Notes: generated by a model from the sequence alone, not told the origin. Positions 1-7,456 are shown, numbered from the stretch's first letter. The stretch is DNA of 41,110 bases from Clostridia bacterium (GCA_017443405.1 JAFRXS010000047.1:1-41110); one strand, 5' to 3'. Made by a program: numbers and translations.

Positions 1-195
1 AGTTTCGCAGACGGCAATAAAAGAATCGCCGCTGCGATGTTCCTTTATTTCCTTGATAAGAACGGCGTCCTGTTTGGTGATGGAGAAAAGCTTATCGACG
101 ATCATACGCTTGTGGCATTGACGATCATGATCGCCGAATCCCGACCTGAAGAAAAAGAAATCATGATAGATGTGATCATGAATTGCATTGCCTGA
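1..195 (+). CDS. Fic/Doc-family protein, C-terminal fragment (5' end outside window)
   Basis: The window opens inside a reading frame that starts SFADGNKRIA and runs 64 codons to a TGA. This matches the Fic/Doc active-site loop HxFx(D/N)xNKR; the catalytic His would lie just outside the window. The following helix (AMFLYFLDKNGVLF) and the tail (VALTIMIAESRPEEKEIMIDVIMN) resemble the Fic/Doc proteins often annotated next to RhuM-type virulence proteins. Fic proteins transfer AMP or other phosphate-containing groups from nucleotides to target proteins, and Doc members act as toxins. The fragment looks intact to its stop. A four-helix-bundle remnant follows in the same frame directly after the stop. 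Family assignment is good; substrate and toxin role cannot be judged from the tail. Confidence 0.8.
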   Translation, partial: SFADGNKRIAAAMFLYFLDKNGVLFGDGEKLIDDHTLVALTIMIAESRPEEKEIMIDVIMNCIA

Positions 196-371
196 TACGG
201 AATAATTAAGGGTGATACAATCAAAATCCGGTCAAAAGCGTTTGCGGTCGATATCATCAGTTTTTGCGAGAACCTCGGGGAACGCAAAAGGACGGGCGCG
301 ATCCCCGATCGGATTCTCCGCGGCGGTACGGGCATCGGGGCAAATGTTCACGAAGCGAACTTCGCGGTGTA
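196..371 (+). pseudogene. Four-helix-bundle protein (S23/IVP family) remnant, cut by MITE copy 1
   Basis: After the Fic stop, the same frame reads DTIKIRSKAFAVDIISFCEN, then RILRGGTGIGANVHEANFAV. This matches the four-helix-bundle family encoded in rRNA intervening sequences and found as free genes (FAxxIxxFxxx ... LxRSGTSIGANVxEA). No ATG, GTG or TTG start is available between the preceding stop and the homologous part. The frame ends at the TA target site where the 275-bp element begins. Just after the element, AGCAAGG and TTTATCAG recall the family's SKADFIS segment, but the rest is not recognisable and runs into a terminator. The gene is therefore both start-less and truncated. Its role is unknown even in intact members. 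Confidence 0.65.
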
Positions 372-646
372 GGGTAAGGGGAGTCGAACACAAAACGGTT
401 TTTCAGAGCATCTTTTCCCCAATACTGCCTCATCTGCCTTGATAATACGACAGTATTATCTGCGGCAGCTTCGTTGTCTTGAAAAAAATCTGCCTCTGAA
501 AAACTGCGTCGCACCTTTGGACAAGGTATTGTTGAGCTATTTTGTGCTCTGAAGACGCCGCTTTGCTGACGCAAAGCAAGGATGAAGAGCGCGAAAGAGC
601 CAAAAAGACCCGGCCAAAGGCGATTCGGGTTCGACTCCCCTTACCC
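372..646 (+). mobile_element. MITE copy 1 (275 bp, TA target duplication, IS630/Tc1-mariner-like)
   Basis: A 275-bp non-coding element begins GGGTAAGGGGAGTCGAAC and ends with the exact inverse of those 18 bases. It is flanked by TA at 370-371 and 647-648. The same element occurs in reverse orientation at 1412-1686 with about five substitutions and the same length. It encodes no transposase. Inside are short hairpins (ATAATAC/GTATTAT and CTTTGC/GCAAAG). TA duplication and short inverted ends are typical of MITEs mobilised by IS630/Tc1-mariner DDE transposases; this family assignment is inference. It ends the four-helix-bundle remnant. Confidence 0.85.
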
Positions 647-681
647 TAAGCAAGGTTTATCAGTTCCGAATACCCTCAAAA

Positions 682-715
682 CGGGCGGGGAGCCTGCCGT
701 TCCCCGCCCGTTTTT
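682..715 (+). terminator. Rho-independent terminator, probably bidirectional
   Basis: A perfect 10-bp stem, CGGGCGGGGA (682-691) and TCCCCGCCCG (701-710), with a 9-base loop, is followed by TTTTT. AAAA before the stem gives a U-run for the minus strand as well. It closes the minus-strand methyltransferase/GNAT transcript, and on the plus strand it follows the Fic/four-helix-bundle region. Confidence 0.85.
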
Positions 716-887
716 ATTCTATCACCTTTTCGATCGTTTCCCGCGATATTATCTCGCCGTCTTCCTCAAAGTGATCGTCTCTGCGCCCGAATTCCTCGAG
801 CGCGCCGAAATAGAACGCCTCCTGGTTGTCTTTGATGAACCGCTCTCTGTCGTCCCCGGTGAGCCGAACGAGAGCTATTCCCGTCAT
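714..887 (-). pseudogene. GNAT-type acetyltransferase, N-terminal fragment (57 aa)
   Basis: The minus-strand frame starts MTGIALVRL with AGGTGG placed 7 bases before the ATG. It reads FIKDNQEAFYFGALEEFG, DDHFEEDGEIISRETIEKVIE and then stops. This resembles the first 50-60 residues of a small GNAT family (about 140 residues) whose members contain AFxYGAxEEFGxRDDHFxEDGEIIS. The acetyl-CoA-binding half (R/QxxGxG/A) is missing: the stop falls inside the T-run of the terminator. The gene therefore lost its 3' part, probably by deletion. It starts 13 bases after the methyltransferase stop and was probably cotranscribed with it. Family assignment is moderate and it is unlikely to be active. Confidence 0.55.
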
Positions 888-900
888 TTGTTTACCACCT

Positions 901-1849
901 TTACCATACGAACGGGATGAGCTTGTATCTCACCCGGGTCTTATATTCCGCGTAGCCTTCAAGACCTTCGGTGAGGACCTTTTCCTCGTTTTTGATGCGT
1001 TTCACGATTATCGGGATATATAAGAGCAGGATAAAGAACGAGATGGGGGAGCCGAGGACTATACCCATCGAAGGGAACAGGATAAGCGTAGCGGTATACA
1101 TCGGATGACGGACTACGCCGTAAAGCCCCGTGTCTATGACCTTCTGATCCTCCGCGACGCCGACCGTTCTCGACAGGTACGTGTTTTCCCTTAAGACCTC
1201 GGCGTACATGGCGTAGACGAGGAGGAACACGGCCGCGCCGGTGGCAGACGCCCACCACGGCAGAAGAAACCGATCGAAGCGGAAGCAGAGCCCCGCGGCG
1301 ACGAACGCCGAAACGAACATCAGCGCGCTGAGCGCGAGAACGGTCTTCTGCTCCGCTTCATCCTCTGTCGCGTCCAGTCTTTTTTCAAGAAGTCCCGGGT
1401 TTTTGATCATAGGGTAAGGGGAGTCGAACCCGAATCGCCTTTGGCCGGGTCTTTTTGGCTCTTTCGCGCTCTTCATCCTTGCTTTGCGACAGCAAAGCGG
1501 CGTCTTCAGAGCACATAATAGCTCAACAATACCTTGTCCAAAGGTGCGAAGCAGTTTTTCAGAGGCAGATTTTTTTTAAGACAACGAAGCTGCCGCAGAT
1601 AATACTGTCGTATTATCAAGGCAGATGAGGCAGTATTGGGGAAAAGATGCTCTGAAAAACCGTTTTGTGTTCAACTCCCCTTACCCTAAGGACTATGCCC
1701 GCGATGAACATCGGCGCGAAAAGTATGCCGATAAGCAGCCAGCCGGCGGGATACCGGAGCGTCCCCGCCGGGACGAAAAGAAGCGCGCCGAAGATAAGCA
1801 GACCGGCGGCGAACTTGCCTATCGCCTGAAATAACAGTTTTTTCGTCAT
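901..1849 (-). pseudogene. Isoprenylcysteine carboxyl methyltransferase-like membrane methyltransferase, split by MITE copy 2
   Basis: The 5' part (1849-1689) encodes MTKKLLFQAIGKF and two membrane segments to AGIVL. The 3' part (1409-901) encodes MIKNPGLLEKRLDA, further hydrophobic segments, and the ICMT/PEMT-type motif GLYGVVRHPMYTA with a later EEKVLTEGLEGYAEYKTRVRYKLIPFVW. Removing the element and one TA joins the halves in frame (GIVL-MIKNPG) as a 223-residue protein. The family methylates carboxyl or other groups on membrane-associated or small substrates using SAM; the HP and EE motifs belong to the SAM pocket. A GAGGG site lies 8 bases before the ATG. As it stands translation runs into the element and ends, so the gene is inactive. 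The damage looks recent because the two halves are otherwise undecayed. Confidence 0.85.
1412..1686 (-). mobile_element. MITE copy 2 (275 bp, inverted relative to copy 1)
   Basis: This is the reverse complement of the element at 372-646 with about 98 percent identity: roughly five substitutions, including one in a terminal repeat (GAGTTGAAC for GAGTCGAAC). It is flanked by TA at 1410-1411 and 1687-1688. The target is the methyltransferase gene, whose reading frame is restored if element plus one TA is removed. That fixes the boundaries and shows the duplication is exactly two bases. Confidence 0.9.
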
Positions 1850-1980
1850 ATCTCATCCCTCTTTAGCCGGAGGCTCATTCCCCCGCGCTGCAGACCGAAC
1901 GGACCGCGGGGGACGCCGCGCAGGGATCATATCGCTTTTTTTGTATCGAAAACACGGTTTGTAAAACCGGCGATATAACA

Positions 1981-2004
1981 GCCCCGCCGCGGCAGCGGCG
2001 GGGC
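1981..2004 (-). terminator. Possible terminator hairpin after hydA
   Basis: A perfect 10-bp GC stem, GCCCCGCCGC/GCGGCGGGGC, with a GGCA loop lies 25 bases past the hydrogenase stop. The minus-strand continuation (TGTTATATCG) is only weakly U-rich, so efficiency is uncertain. The remaining 1853-1980 shows no gene and should hold the promoter of the methyltransferase gene. Confidence 0.45.
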
Positions 2005-2028
2005 GTATTGTCGTGGGTTCGTAAAGGT

Positions 2029-3750
2029 TCAGATCTTCCACCCGAGGTGGTCGGTGTGGAGCAGGTGGTGCGATTTCTCGCCCAAAGGCGCTTTGAGATA
2101 TTCATCGTAGAGCTTGCCGACGGACGGGTTCTCGTGAGAGAATCTTATCGGGTTGTTCACGTCGAGCCTGCGAAGTCTCGCGCCGCGTTCCTCGAACATC
2201 TCGAAGCCGCGGATGGGCTGACCGCCGCCGCCCGCGCAGCCGCCGGGGCACGCCATGATCTCGACGAAATCGTATTCGGCCTCGCCTCGCCTGATTGCCT
2301 CAATGAGCGCTCTCGTGTTGCCGAGGCCGCTCGCCACCGCGCAGCGGACCTTCGCTCCGCCGAGATCGAATTCGGCTTCGTTCCAGCCCTTGTGATAGCC
2401 CCTGACCGCCCTGAAAGCGTCCGGATCGGGGTTCCTGCCCGTCGCAAGGAAGTAAGCCGAGCGAAGCGCCGCCTCCATGACGCCGCCGGTCGTGCCGAAG
2501 ATGACCGCGGCGCCGGTCCCGTCGCTCATCGGGTCGTCGAGCGGCTTGTCCTTAAGCTTTGCGACGTCGATATTCGCCGACTTGATCATCTTTACGAGCT
2601 CGCGCGTCGTGATGACTATGTCGACGTCGCGGCCCCTTTCGTCGGTCGTCATCGTTTCGTAAGCCGCTTCCGCCTTTTTCGCGACGCAGGGCATGACCGA
2701 GACGCTTATAATGTCCTTGGGGGACTTGCCGATCTTTTCCGCGAAATAGCTCTTGACCGCGGCGCCGAACATCTGCTGCGGGCTCTTTGCCGTCGAAAGC
2801 TGCGGCACCATATCGGGATACTGCGTCTTTATGAAACGCACCCAGCCCGGGCAGCAGGAGGTGAACATCGGGAATTTGTGAGCGTCCCTGTTTTTGAACC
2901 TCTGCAGGAACTCGCTGCCCTCCTCCATGATCGTAAGGTCCGCCGAGAAGTTGGTATCGAACACGTAGTCGAAGCCGAGCTGCCTTAGAGCCTCGCCCAT
3001 CTTCTGCATAGTCGCTTCTTCGGGCTTCAGACCGAGCTCCTCGCCCCACGCGGCTCTGACCGCGGGCGCGACCTGGACTATCTTGACCTTGTCCCTGCTG
3101 CCGAGCGCCTTGAGGAGCGCGTCCTTGTCGTCCCTCTCGTGCAGCGCGCCGACGGGGCAGTGCGTTATGCACTGACCGCAGAGCGAGCAGTCCGCCTTGT
3201 CGATGGAAAGACCTTCCTTGACGTCGACGGTCGTTCTCGCGCTCGTTCCGCAGATATCCCACACGCCGAGCGACTGTATCTTGTCGCAGACCTGTATGCA
3301 GCGCATGCATTTGATGCACTTTTCATTGTCGCGGATGAGCGGGAAGCTCCTGTCCCACGATACTTTTTTGATGACCTTCCTGTAAACGTCCGCCGTCAGG
3401 CCGAATTCCTCCGCGAGGCTCTGAAGCTGACAGTTGCCGTTGCGCACGCAGGTCGCGCACGAGTAATCGTGCTCGGAAAGTATGAGCTCGAGCGTCGCCT
3501 TGCGCGCGGCGAGCACCTTCGGCGAGTGGGTATAGACCGTCATTCCCTCGCGGACTACGTTGTTGCAGGAGGCGGCGAGGCGGTCCATGCCCTCGATCTC
3601 CACGACGCAGATACGACATGCGCCGATCTCGTTTATATCCTTGAGGTAGCACAGAGTGGGGATCGCGATCCCGTTCTGCTCGGCGGCGCGAAGAATGGTC
3701 GTGCCGTCTTCGACGCAGATCTTTTTACCGTTGATAGTAAGGTTCACCAT
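2029..3750 (-). CDS. hydA: [FeFe] hydrogenase, catalytic subunit
   Basis: This 573-residue protein reversibly reduces protons to H2 in the cytoplasm of fermenting anaerobes. Domains in order: plant-type 2Fe-2S (C34, C45, C48, C62); His-Cys3 4Fe-4S (H94, C98, C101, C107); two 4Fe-4S sites (C145/148/151/155 and C188/191/194/198); and the H-cluster domain with TSCCPGW (C299, C300), MPCVAKKAEA (C355) and MACPGGCAGGGG (C501, C505). All cluster ligands and the proton-relay Cys are present, and length and spacing are close to clostridial CpI. The start ATG overlaps the stop of the upstream flavoprotein gene by seven bases (ATGGTGA), so the two are translationally coupled. The partner suggests electrons come from NAD(P)H through that flavoprotein. 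Maturases HydE, HydF and HydG are not in the window. Family is near certain; electron partner is inferred. Confidence 0.97.
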   Translation of the reverse strand: MVNLTINGKKICVEDGTTILRAAEQNGIAIPTLCYLKDINEIGACRICVVEIEGMDRLAASCNNVVREGMTVYTHSPKVLAARKATLELILSEHDYSCATCVRNGNCQLQSLAEEFGLTADVYRKVIKKVSWDRSFPLIRDNEKCIKCMRCIQVCDKIQSLGVWDICGTSARTTVDVKEGLSIDKADCSLCGQCITHCPVGALHERDDKDALLKALGSRDKVKIVQVAPAVRAAWGEELGLKPEEATMQKMGEALRQLGFDYVFDTNFSADLTIMEEGSEFLQRFKNRDAHKFPMFTSCCPGWVRFIKTQYPDMVPQLSTAKSPQQMFGAAVKSYFAEKIGKSPKDIISVSVMPCVAKKAEAAYETMTTDERGRDVDIVITTRELVKMIKSANIDVAKLKDKPLDDPMSDGTGAAVIFGTTGGVMEAALRSAYFLATGRNPDPDAFRAVRGYHKGWNEAEFDLGGAKVRCAVASGLGNTRALIEAIRRGEAEYDFVEIMACPGGCAGGGGQPIRGFEMFEERGARLRRLDVNNPIRFSHENPSVGKLYDEYLKAPLGEKSHHLLHTDHLGWKI

Positions 3751-5576
3751 TTTTCGATCCTCCCTCCTCTGAAGCAGCCGAAGCCGAAGTGGTCGCAGCG
3801 CAGACAGCGCGCGGCCTCCTGCTCCGCCTCTTTATCCGTCATGACGTATTCGAACGGGTCGAAGTTCTTGTTGCGCTCGCACGCCTCTTTTTCGCGCATG
3901 TTGACTCTTCCGCAGGGGATCCTGTCCCTCACTTCCGCTTCGGGGATAGTGACTCCGCTTGAGATCGTATGCCTGAAGCCGAGGTATTCGTCGATATTCG
4001 CGGCAGCAGCCTTGCCCGCAGCGATCGCCCTTATGACGGTGGCGGGGCCGGTCGCGCAGTCGCCGCCGGCAAAGACGCCGTCCATTCCGAGGACCTGCGT
4101 GTAATCGTCCGCGTCGATCTGATCCCACTTTCTCGGCACGCCGTATTCGGCGAAGCGGTCGCTCTCGATAGCCTGACCTACGGCGACGATGAGAAGATCG
4201 CAGGGGATCATGTATTCTTCTTCACCGGCGTCCTTGGGCGCGGGCCTGCCGCGGTTGAATCTGCTGATCATCTGCTGCTTGACCCAAAGCCCCCTGATAT
4301 GGCCGTTTTCGTCCTTTTCTATCCTCGACGGCGCGACGAGCTCGAGTATCTCGGCGCCCTCCGCCTGCGCTCCCGTGATCTCCTCCTCGAGAGCGGTCAT
4401 GTCGACTATCCTTCTGCGGTAAACGACGCTGACCTTGTCGGCGTTTGCCCTGATGGCGGTCCTCGTGCAGTCCATCGCGACGTTGCCGCCGCCGATGACG
4501 ACGACCTTCTTGCCGGTGTGGTCGGGGAAAATGCCGTCGCCGATGCCTCTGAGTATATCGACCGCCGAAACGACGCCCTCGGCGTCCTCGTTCTCAAGGC
4601 CGAGCTTTTTGTCCTTATGCGCGCCGATCGCGATGAACACGGCGTCGTACTCTTCCCTGATCTTTTTTATCTCCTCGGGGGAGTCGATCTTCGTGTTGAG
4701 CCTCGCCTCGACGCCGGTCGAAAGGATGCAGTCGATATCGCCCTGCAGCCTCTTCCTCGGCAGACGGTAGTTCGGGATGCCGTAGCGCAGCATGCCGCCG
4801 AGCTGCTTTTTCTCCTCGAAAACGGTGACCTGATGCCCCATGAGCTCGAGGAAATACGCGCAGGTCAGACCGCTCGGACCGCCGCCGATGACGGCGACCT
4901 TTTTGCCCGTCGACGGCTGACACTCCGGCGCCGGCACGTCGGGCGCCTTGTCGCAGACGTAATGCTTGAGGCCGCGTATGTTCATCGGCCCGTCGATCAT
5001 CCTGCGCCTGCAGTAATTCTCGCAGGGATGCTCGCAGATGAGGGCACACGCGGTCGGGAAGGGATTGTCCTTGCGGATCACCCTTATGGCGTCGTCCGCC
5101 CTTCCTTCGAGAGCGAGAGCGATATAGCCGGGGATGTCGACGTTGGCGGGGCAGCCGGAAACGCACGGCACGGCGCGGCTGAACGAGCAGGTGCATCTGC
5201 CCGTTTCGATGTGCGAGATGTAGTCCTCGCGGAAGCCCCTGACGCCCGTGAGCACCATATTCGCCGCGGCGTATCCGATGGCGCAGTCCGCCGTCAGATA
5301 CACGGACTCGGCGGTCTTTTCGATAAGATCGACGGTCTCCTCCGTCGCTTCGCCGTCAAGCACGCTTTCGATGAGCGTCGCGAGCTGACCGAGCCCTACG
5401 CGGCAGGGCGTGCACTTGCCGCAGGACTGCGCGTGACAGAGCCTGACGAAGCCCAGGGCTATGTCGATCGGGCATGAACTCGTGGAAACGGCGTTTATGC
5501 GGTGCGAAAGCTCCTCGTAGAGCTTGTCGACCGTCGCCTCGGCCATCGAGACAGTCGGTATTTTTTGTCTTGCCAT
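3744..5576 (-). CDS. NuoF-C-domain/GltD-type FAD-NAD(P)H oxidoreductase, hydrogenase partner
   Basis: This 610-residue fusion protein has three parts. Residues about 30-125 resemble the C-terminal 4Fe-4S domain of NuoF (SCGKCTPCRVG at 51-61 and a fourth Cys in LTADCAIG). Residues about 128-215 are the FeS domain found at the N-terminus of GltD and dihydropyrimidine dehydrogenase (CVSGCPANVDIPGYI, CEHPCENYC). Residues 226 to about 545 are a two-Rossmann flavoprotein (VIGGGPSGL, VIGGGNVAMD, GVFAGGDCATGPATVI). The tail ends CLRCDHFGFGCFRGGR. It lacks NuoF's FMN/NADH-binding domain, so NAD(P)H would be handled by the GltD part. It is the first gene of the operon with hydA and probably links NADPH or NADH and ferredoxin to H2. 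It is easily misannotated as glutamate synthase small subunit; the true gltD is at 36636. AAGGGG lies 7 bases before the ATG. Confidence 0.85.
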   Translation of the reverse strand: MARQKIPTVSMAEATVDKLYEELSHRINAVSTSSCPIDIALGFVRLCHAQSCGKCTPCRVGLGQLATLIESVLDGEATEETVDLIEKTAESVYLTADCAIGYAAANMVLTGVRGFREDYISHIETGRCTCSFSRAVPCVSGCPANVDIPGYIALALEGRADDAIRVIRKDNPFPTACALICEHPCENYCRRRMIDGPMNIRGLKHYVCDKAPDVPAPECQPSTGKKVAVIGGGPSGLTCAYFLELMGHQVTVFEEKKQLGGMLRYGIPNYRLPRKRLQGDIDCILSTGVEARLNTKIDSPEEIKKIREEYDAVFIAIGAHKDKKLGLENEDAEGVVSAVDILRGIGDGIFPDHTGKKVVVIGGGNVAMDCTRTAIRANADKVSVVYRRRIVDMTALEEEITGAQAEGAEILELVAPSRIEKDENGHIRGLWVKQQMISRFNRGRPAPKDAGEEEYMIPCDLLIVAVGQAIESDRFAEYGVPRKWDQIDADDYTQVLGMDGVFAGGDCATGPATVIRAIAAGKAAAANIDEYLGFRHTISSGVTIPEAEVRDRIPCGRVNMREKEACERNKNFDPFEYVMTDKEAEQEAARCLRCDHFGFGCFRGGRIEKW

Positions 5577-5660
5577 GGAATACCCCTTTCGGATCTTTGT
5601 TGTTCCGGTTCGAGTTTTATAGTGTTTGGATAATAATAGCGAAATAAAACCTTATTATGC

Positions 5661-5689
5661 ATTATAGCACACTTTTTTCCCGCTGAAAA
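5661..5689 (-). promoter_or_regulatory. Promoter of the hydrogenase operon
   Basis: On the minus strand TTTTCA (5689-5684) is followed after 17 bases by TATAAT (5666-5661). This gives a leader of roughly 75-80 bases ending in AAGGGG and the ATG at 5576. Confidence 0.65.
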
Positions 5690-5694
5690 CTATT

Positions 5695-5723
5695 TTTAAA
5701 AAATCATTGAAAACGTTTATAAT
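5695..5723 (+). promoter_or_regulatory. Possible promoter of a small RNA
   Basis: TTTAAA (5695-5700), 17 bases, then a perfect TATAAT (5718-5723). No start codon with a ribosome site follows; instead GC-rich structured sequence and a hairpin with a T-run. The -35 box is only fair. Confidence 0.4.
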
Positions 5724-5729
5724 ACGCAG

Positions 5730-5816
5730 GCGAACCCGCGGTGCGGTCCGCCGCGCATGGCGGGGCGCATCCGTAACGCGGTCTCCGGACGGTAAGGGGA
5801 CCGTTCGCCGTTTTTT
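5730..5816 (+). ncRNA. Candidate small structured RNA with own terminator
   Basis: Between the divergent promoters lies about 87 bases of GC-rich sequence with short inverted repeats (for example CCGCC/GGCGG around 5749-5764). It ends in a stem CGGACGGT (5786-5793)/ACCGTTCG (5800-5807) followed by CCG and TTTTTT (5811-5816). No plus-strand gene precedes this terminator, so it would end a short independent transcript starting near 5730. CCGGACGGT recurs at about 5954, just upstream of the radical SAM start codon, so the terminator arm could pair with that leader. No known RNA family is recognised. Confidence 0.35.
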
Positions 5817-5836
5817 GCGGGACGCGGAGATATTGT

Positions 5837-5866
5837 TTGACAGATACTGCTGTCCTATGATATAAT
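5837..5866 (+). promoter_or_regulatory. Consensus promoter of the 5978 radical SAM gene
   Basis: Perfect TTGACA (5837-5842), an 18-base spacer and perfect TATAAT (5861-5866). It predicts a leader of about 105 bases that contains a small hairpin GTCGGT/ACCGAC and ends with GAGG about 8 bases before the ATG. Confidence 0.8.
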
Positions 5867-5977
5867 ATAAATGATTTATAATCGTGTTTTGTCGGTCAAA
5901 AAACCGACGACCACGCTTAACGCACAGGATAGGCGAAAGTATCGTCTGCTTCACCGGACGGTTGACGAGGTTACGAG

Positions 5978-7456
5978 ATGAAAGCTCTTTTCATTATGCC
6001 CTATAGCCGGGATCTGATCCACGCGGTCTCTCTGCCGCTAGGGCTTCTTTCAATCTCTACCTATCTCAACGCCAACGGTCATGAGGCGAGGATATGCGAT
6101 CTGTCCGTTTCGCACACTGATGTTGTCAAGGCCTGCGAAGAATTCAAACCGGATATCGTAGGTATTTCCCTTTGTTCCGTCAAGCATCTTGACGGAGCGG
6201 TGCATATTTCAAAGAAGCTCCACCGTTTGGGGAAGACCGTTGTCTGGGGCGGCCCTTTCTGCGACATGGTGGATTCCGGTATGATGGTCGAGAGCGGCCA
6301 CGCCGATTACGTCAGCCTATCGGAGGGCGAGGGGACGTGGCTGGAGATCATGCAGCGCCTTGAAGCCGGACAGTCGCTTGACGGATGCCCCGGACTCGTT
6401 TACATGAAAGACGGCAAAAGCGTCCGCGCGCCCGACAGGGAATTCCTCGATCTCACGACTCTGCCGGACCTTGATTTTTCGCTTGTGGACGTTCCCGCCT
6501 ATCGGCAGTATCTGTACGGCTGCGACAATCTCGTCTACGTTTACCTTTCAAAGGGATGCCCGGCGAAGTGTACGTTTTGCGCCAACTCGGTCTCGCATCG
6601 CTGCCGCTACCGCCGGCGCTCCCTGGATCAGTTTATGCGCGAGGCGGAGGTGCTCGTCAGGCAATACGGCGTGAACGGAATGTATTTTTCAGACGAGCTC
6701 TGCTTTTTTAATAAACAGCAGCTCTATGAAGTCTGCGACGCGTTCGACGCTTCGGGGCTGGATTTTCACTGGGGGTTCCAGACTCGCATCGGTCTGCTGG
6801 GACCTGAAGAATTCCGCCGCGTATATCAAAGCGGGTGCCGATGGGTCGATTTCGGGGTTGAAAGCGGCAGCGAGGAGCAGCTGCGTATCATGAAGAAGGC
6901 GATCCCCTACGATAAGATCGAACCCACCTTCCGCTGGTGCGAGGATGCGGGGCTGATCTCTCTCGCGAACTTTATTATCGGTCTTCCTCACGAAACTGAA
7001 GAGCAGTTCCGGGAAACGGTTGATCTCGCCCTGCGCATTCATTCAACACAGAACTCCCTGCTCAGATTCTGTATCCCGCCAAACACAGAAATGGGAAAAG
7101 CGGCAATACGCGACGGACTCATGAAGCATCAGTTCAAAAAACTGTCGGACTACCGGAGGATCGATTTTTTCGTTTCCAGGACCGATAATTATTCGGAGAT
7201 CCCGAACAGAGAACTGAACGTAGTCCAGTCCTATTTTCTGTGGAAAGCCATCTTTAAAAAAGAGTACGGAAAAAAGGAGGAAACAAAAAAATTCGATCTG
7301 CTGTTCAAGCATATCCAGACCGTTTTCAGACGGCTGTCTTTCCTTGACTTCCGCTGCCGCATCCTGACGCTGACCGAATTGGTCCTGCTTTTCTCGAGGT
7401 TCTTCTTCGACGTCTATTTCCACCCCCGGACCAGGAAGAAATACGGTCTGCTTTGA
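5978..7456 (+). CDS. B12-binding-type radical SAM protein
   Basis: A 492-residue protein. The N-terminal 150 residues have the layout of a cobalamin-binding Rossmann domain (LPLGLLSISTYLNANGHEARICDL, PDIVGISL, TVVWGG), without a DxHxxG motif, as in many radical SAM members. The radical SAM cluster motif is C194-x3-C198-x2-C201 (KGCPAKCTFC), followed by GMYFSDE, VDFGVESGS and FIIGLPHETEEQF. Class B radical SAM enzymes typically methylate unreactive carbons or rearrange carbon skeletons; substrate unknown. It is monocistronic, with its own consensus promoter and a terminator. The C-terminus (FHPRTRKKYGLL) is basic and matches a broken tail at 19798-19884. It is not closely related to the longer CDW-type paralogues. 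Family assignment is strong and function open. Confidence 0.9.
   Translation: MKALFIMPYSRDLIHAVSLPLGLLSISTYLNANGHEARICDLSVSHTDVVKACEEFKPDIVGISLCSVKHLDGAVHISKKLHRLGKTVVWGGPFCDMVDSGMMVESGHADYVSLSEGEGTWLEIMQRLEAGQSLDGCPGLVYMKDGKSVRAPDREFLDLTTLPDLDFSLVDVPAYRQYLYGCDNLVYVYLSKGCPAKCTFCANSVSHRCRYRRRSLDQFMREAEVLVRQYGVNGMYFSDELCFFNKQQLYEVCDAFDASGLDFHWGFQTRIGLLGPEEFRRVYQSGCRWVDFGVESGSEEQLRIMKKAIPYDKIEPTFRWCEDAGLISLANFIIGLPHETEEQFRETVDLALRIHSTQNSLLRFCIPPNTEMGKAAIRDGLMKHQFKKLSDYRRIDFFVSRTDNYSEIPNRELNVVQSYFLWKAIFKKEYGKKEETKKFDLLFKHIQTVFRRLSFLDFRCRILTLTELVLLFSRFFFDVYFHPRTRKKYGLL

Noticed and set aside
621-646. tRNA-like 3' end (GGTTCGACTCCCC) at the MITE end
   Set aside because: The T-arm resemblance comes from the terminal repeat; the stem does not pair over five bases and there is no anticodon arm or D-arm upstream.
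582-920. Reading frame starting MKSAKEPKRPGQRR in MITE copy 1, and the same start fused to the methyltransferase 3' part in copy 2 (1476-901, minus)
   Set aside because: The start lies inside the element, its AAGG touches the ATG so it is not a usable ribosome site, and the frame differs downstream of each copy. It is a by-product of the insertions.
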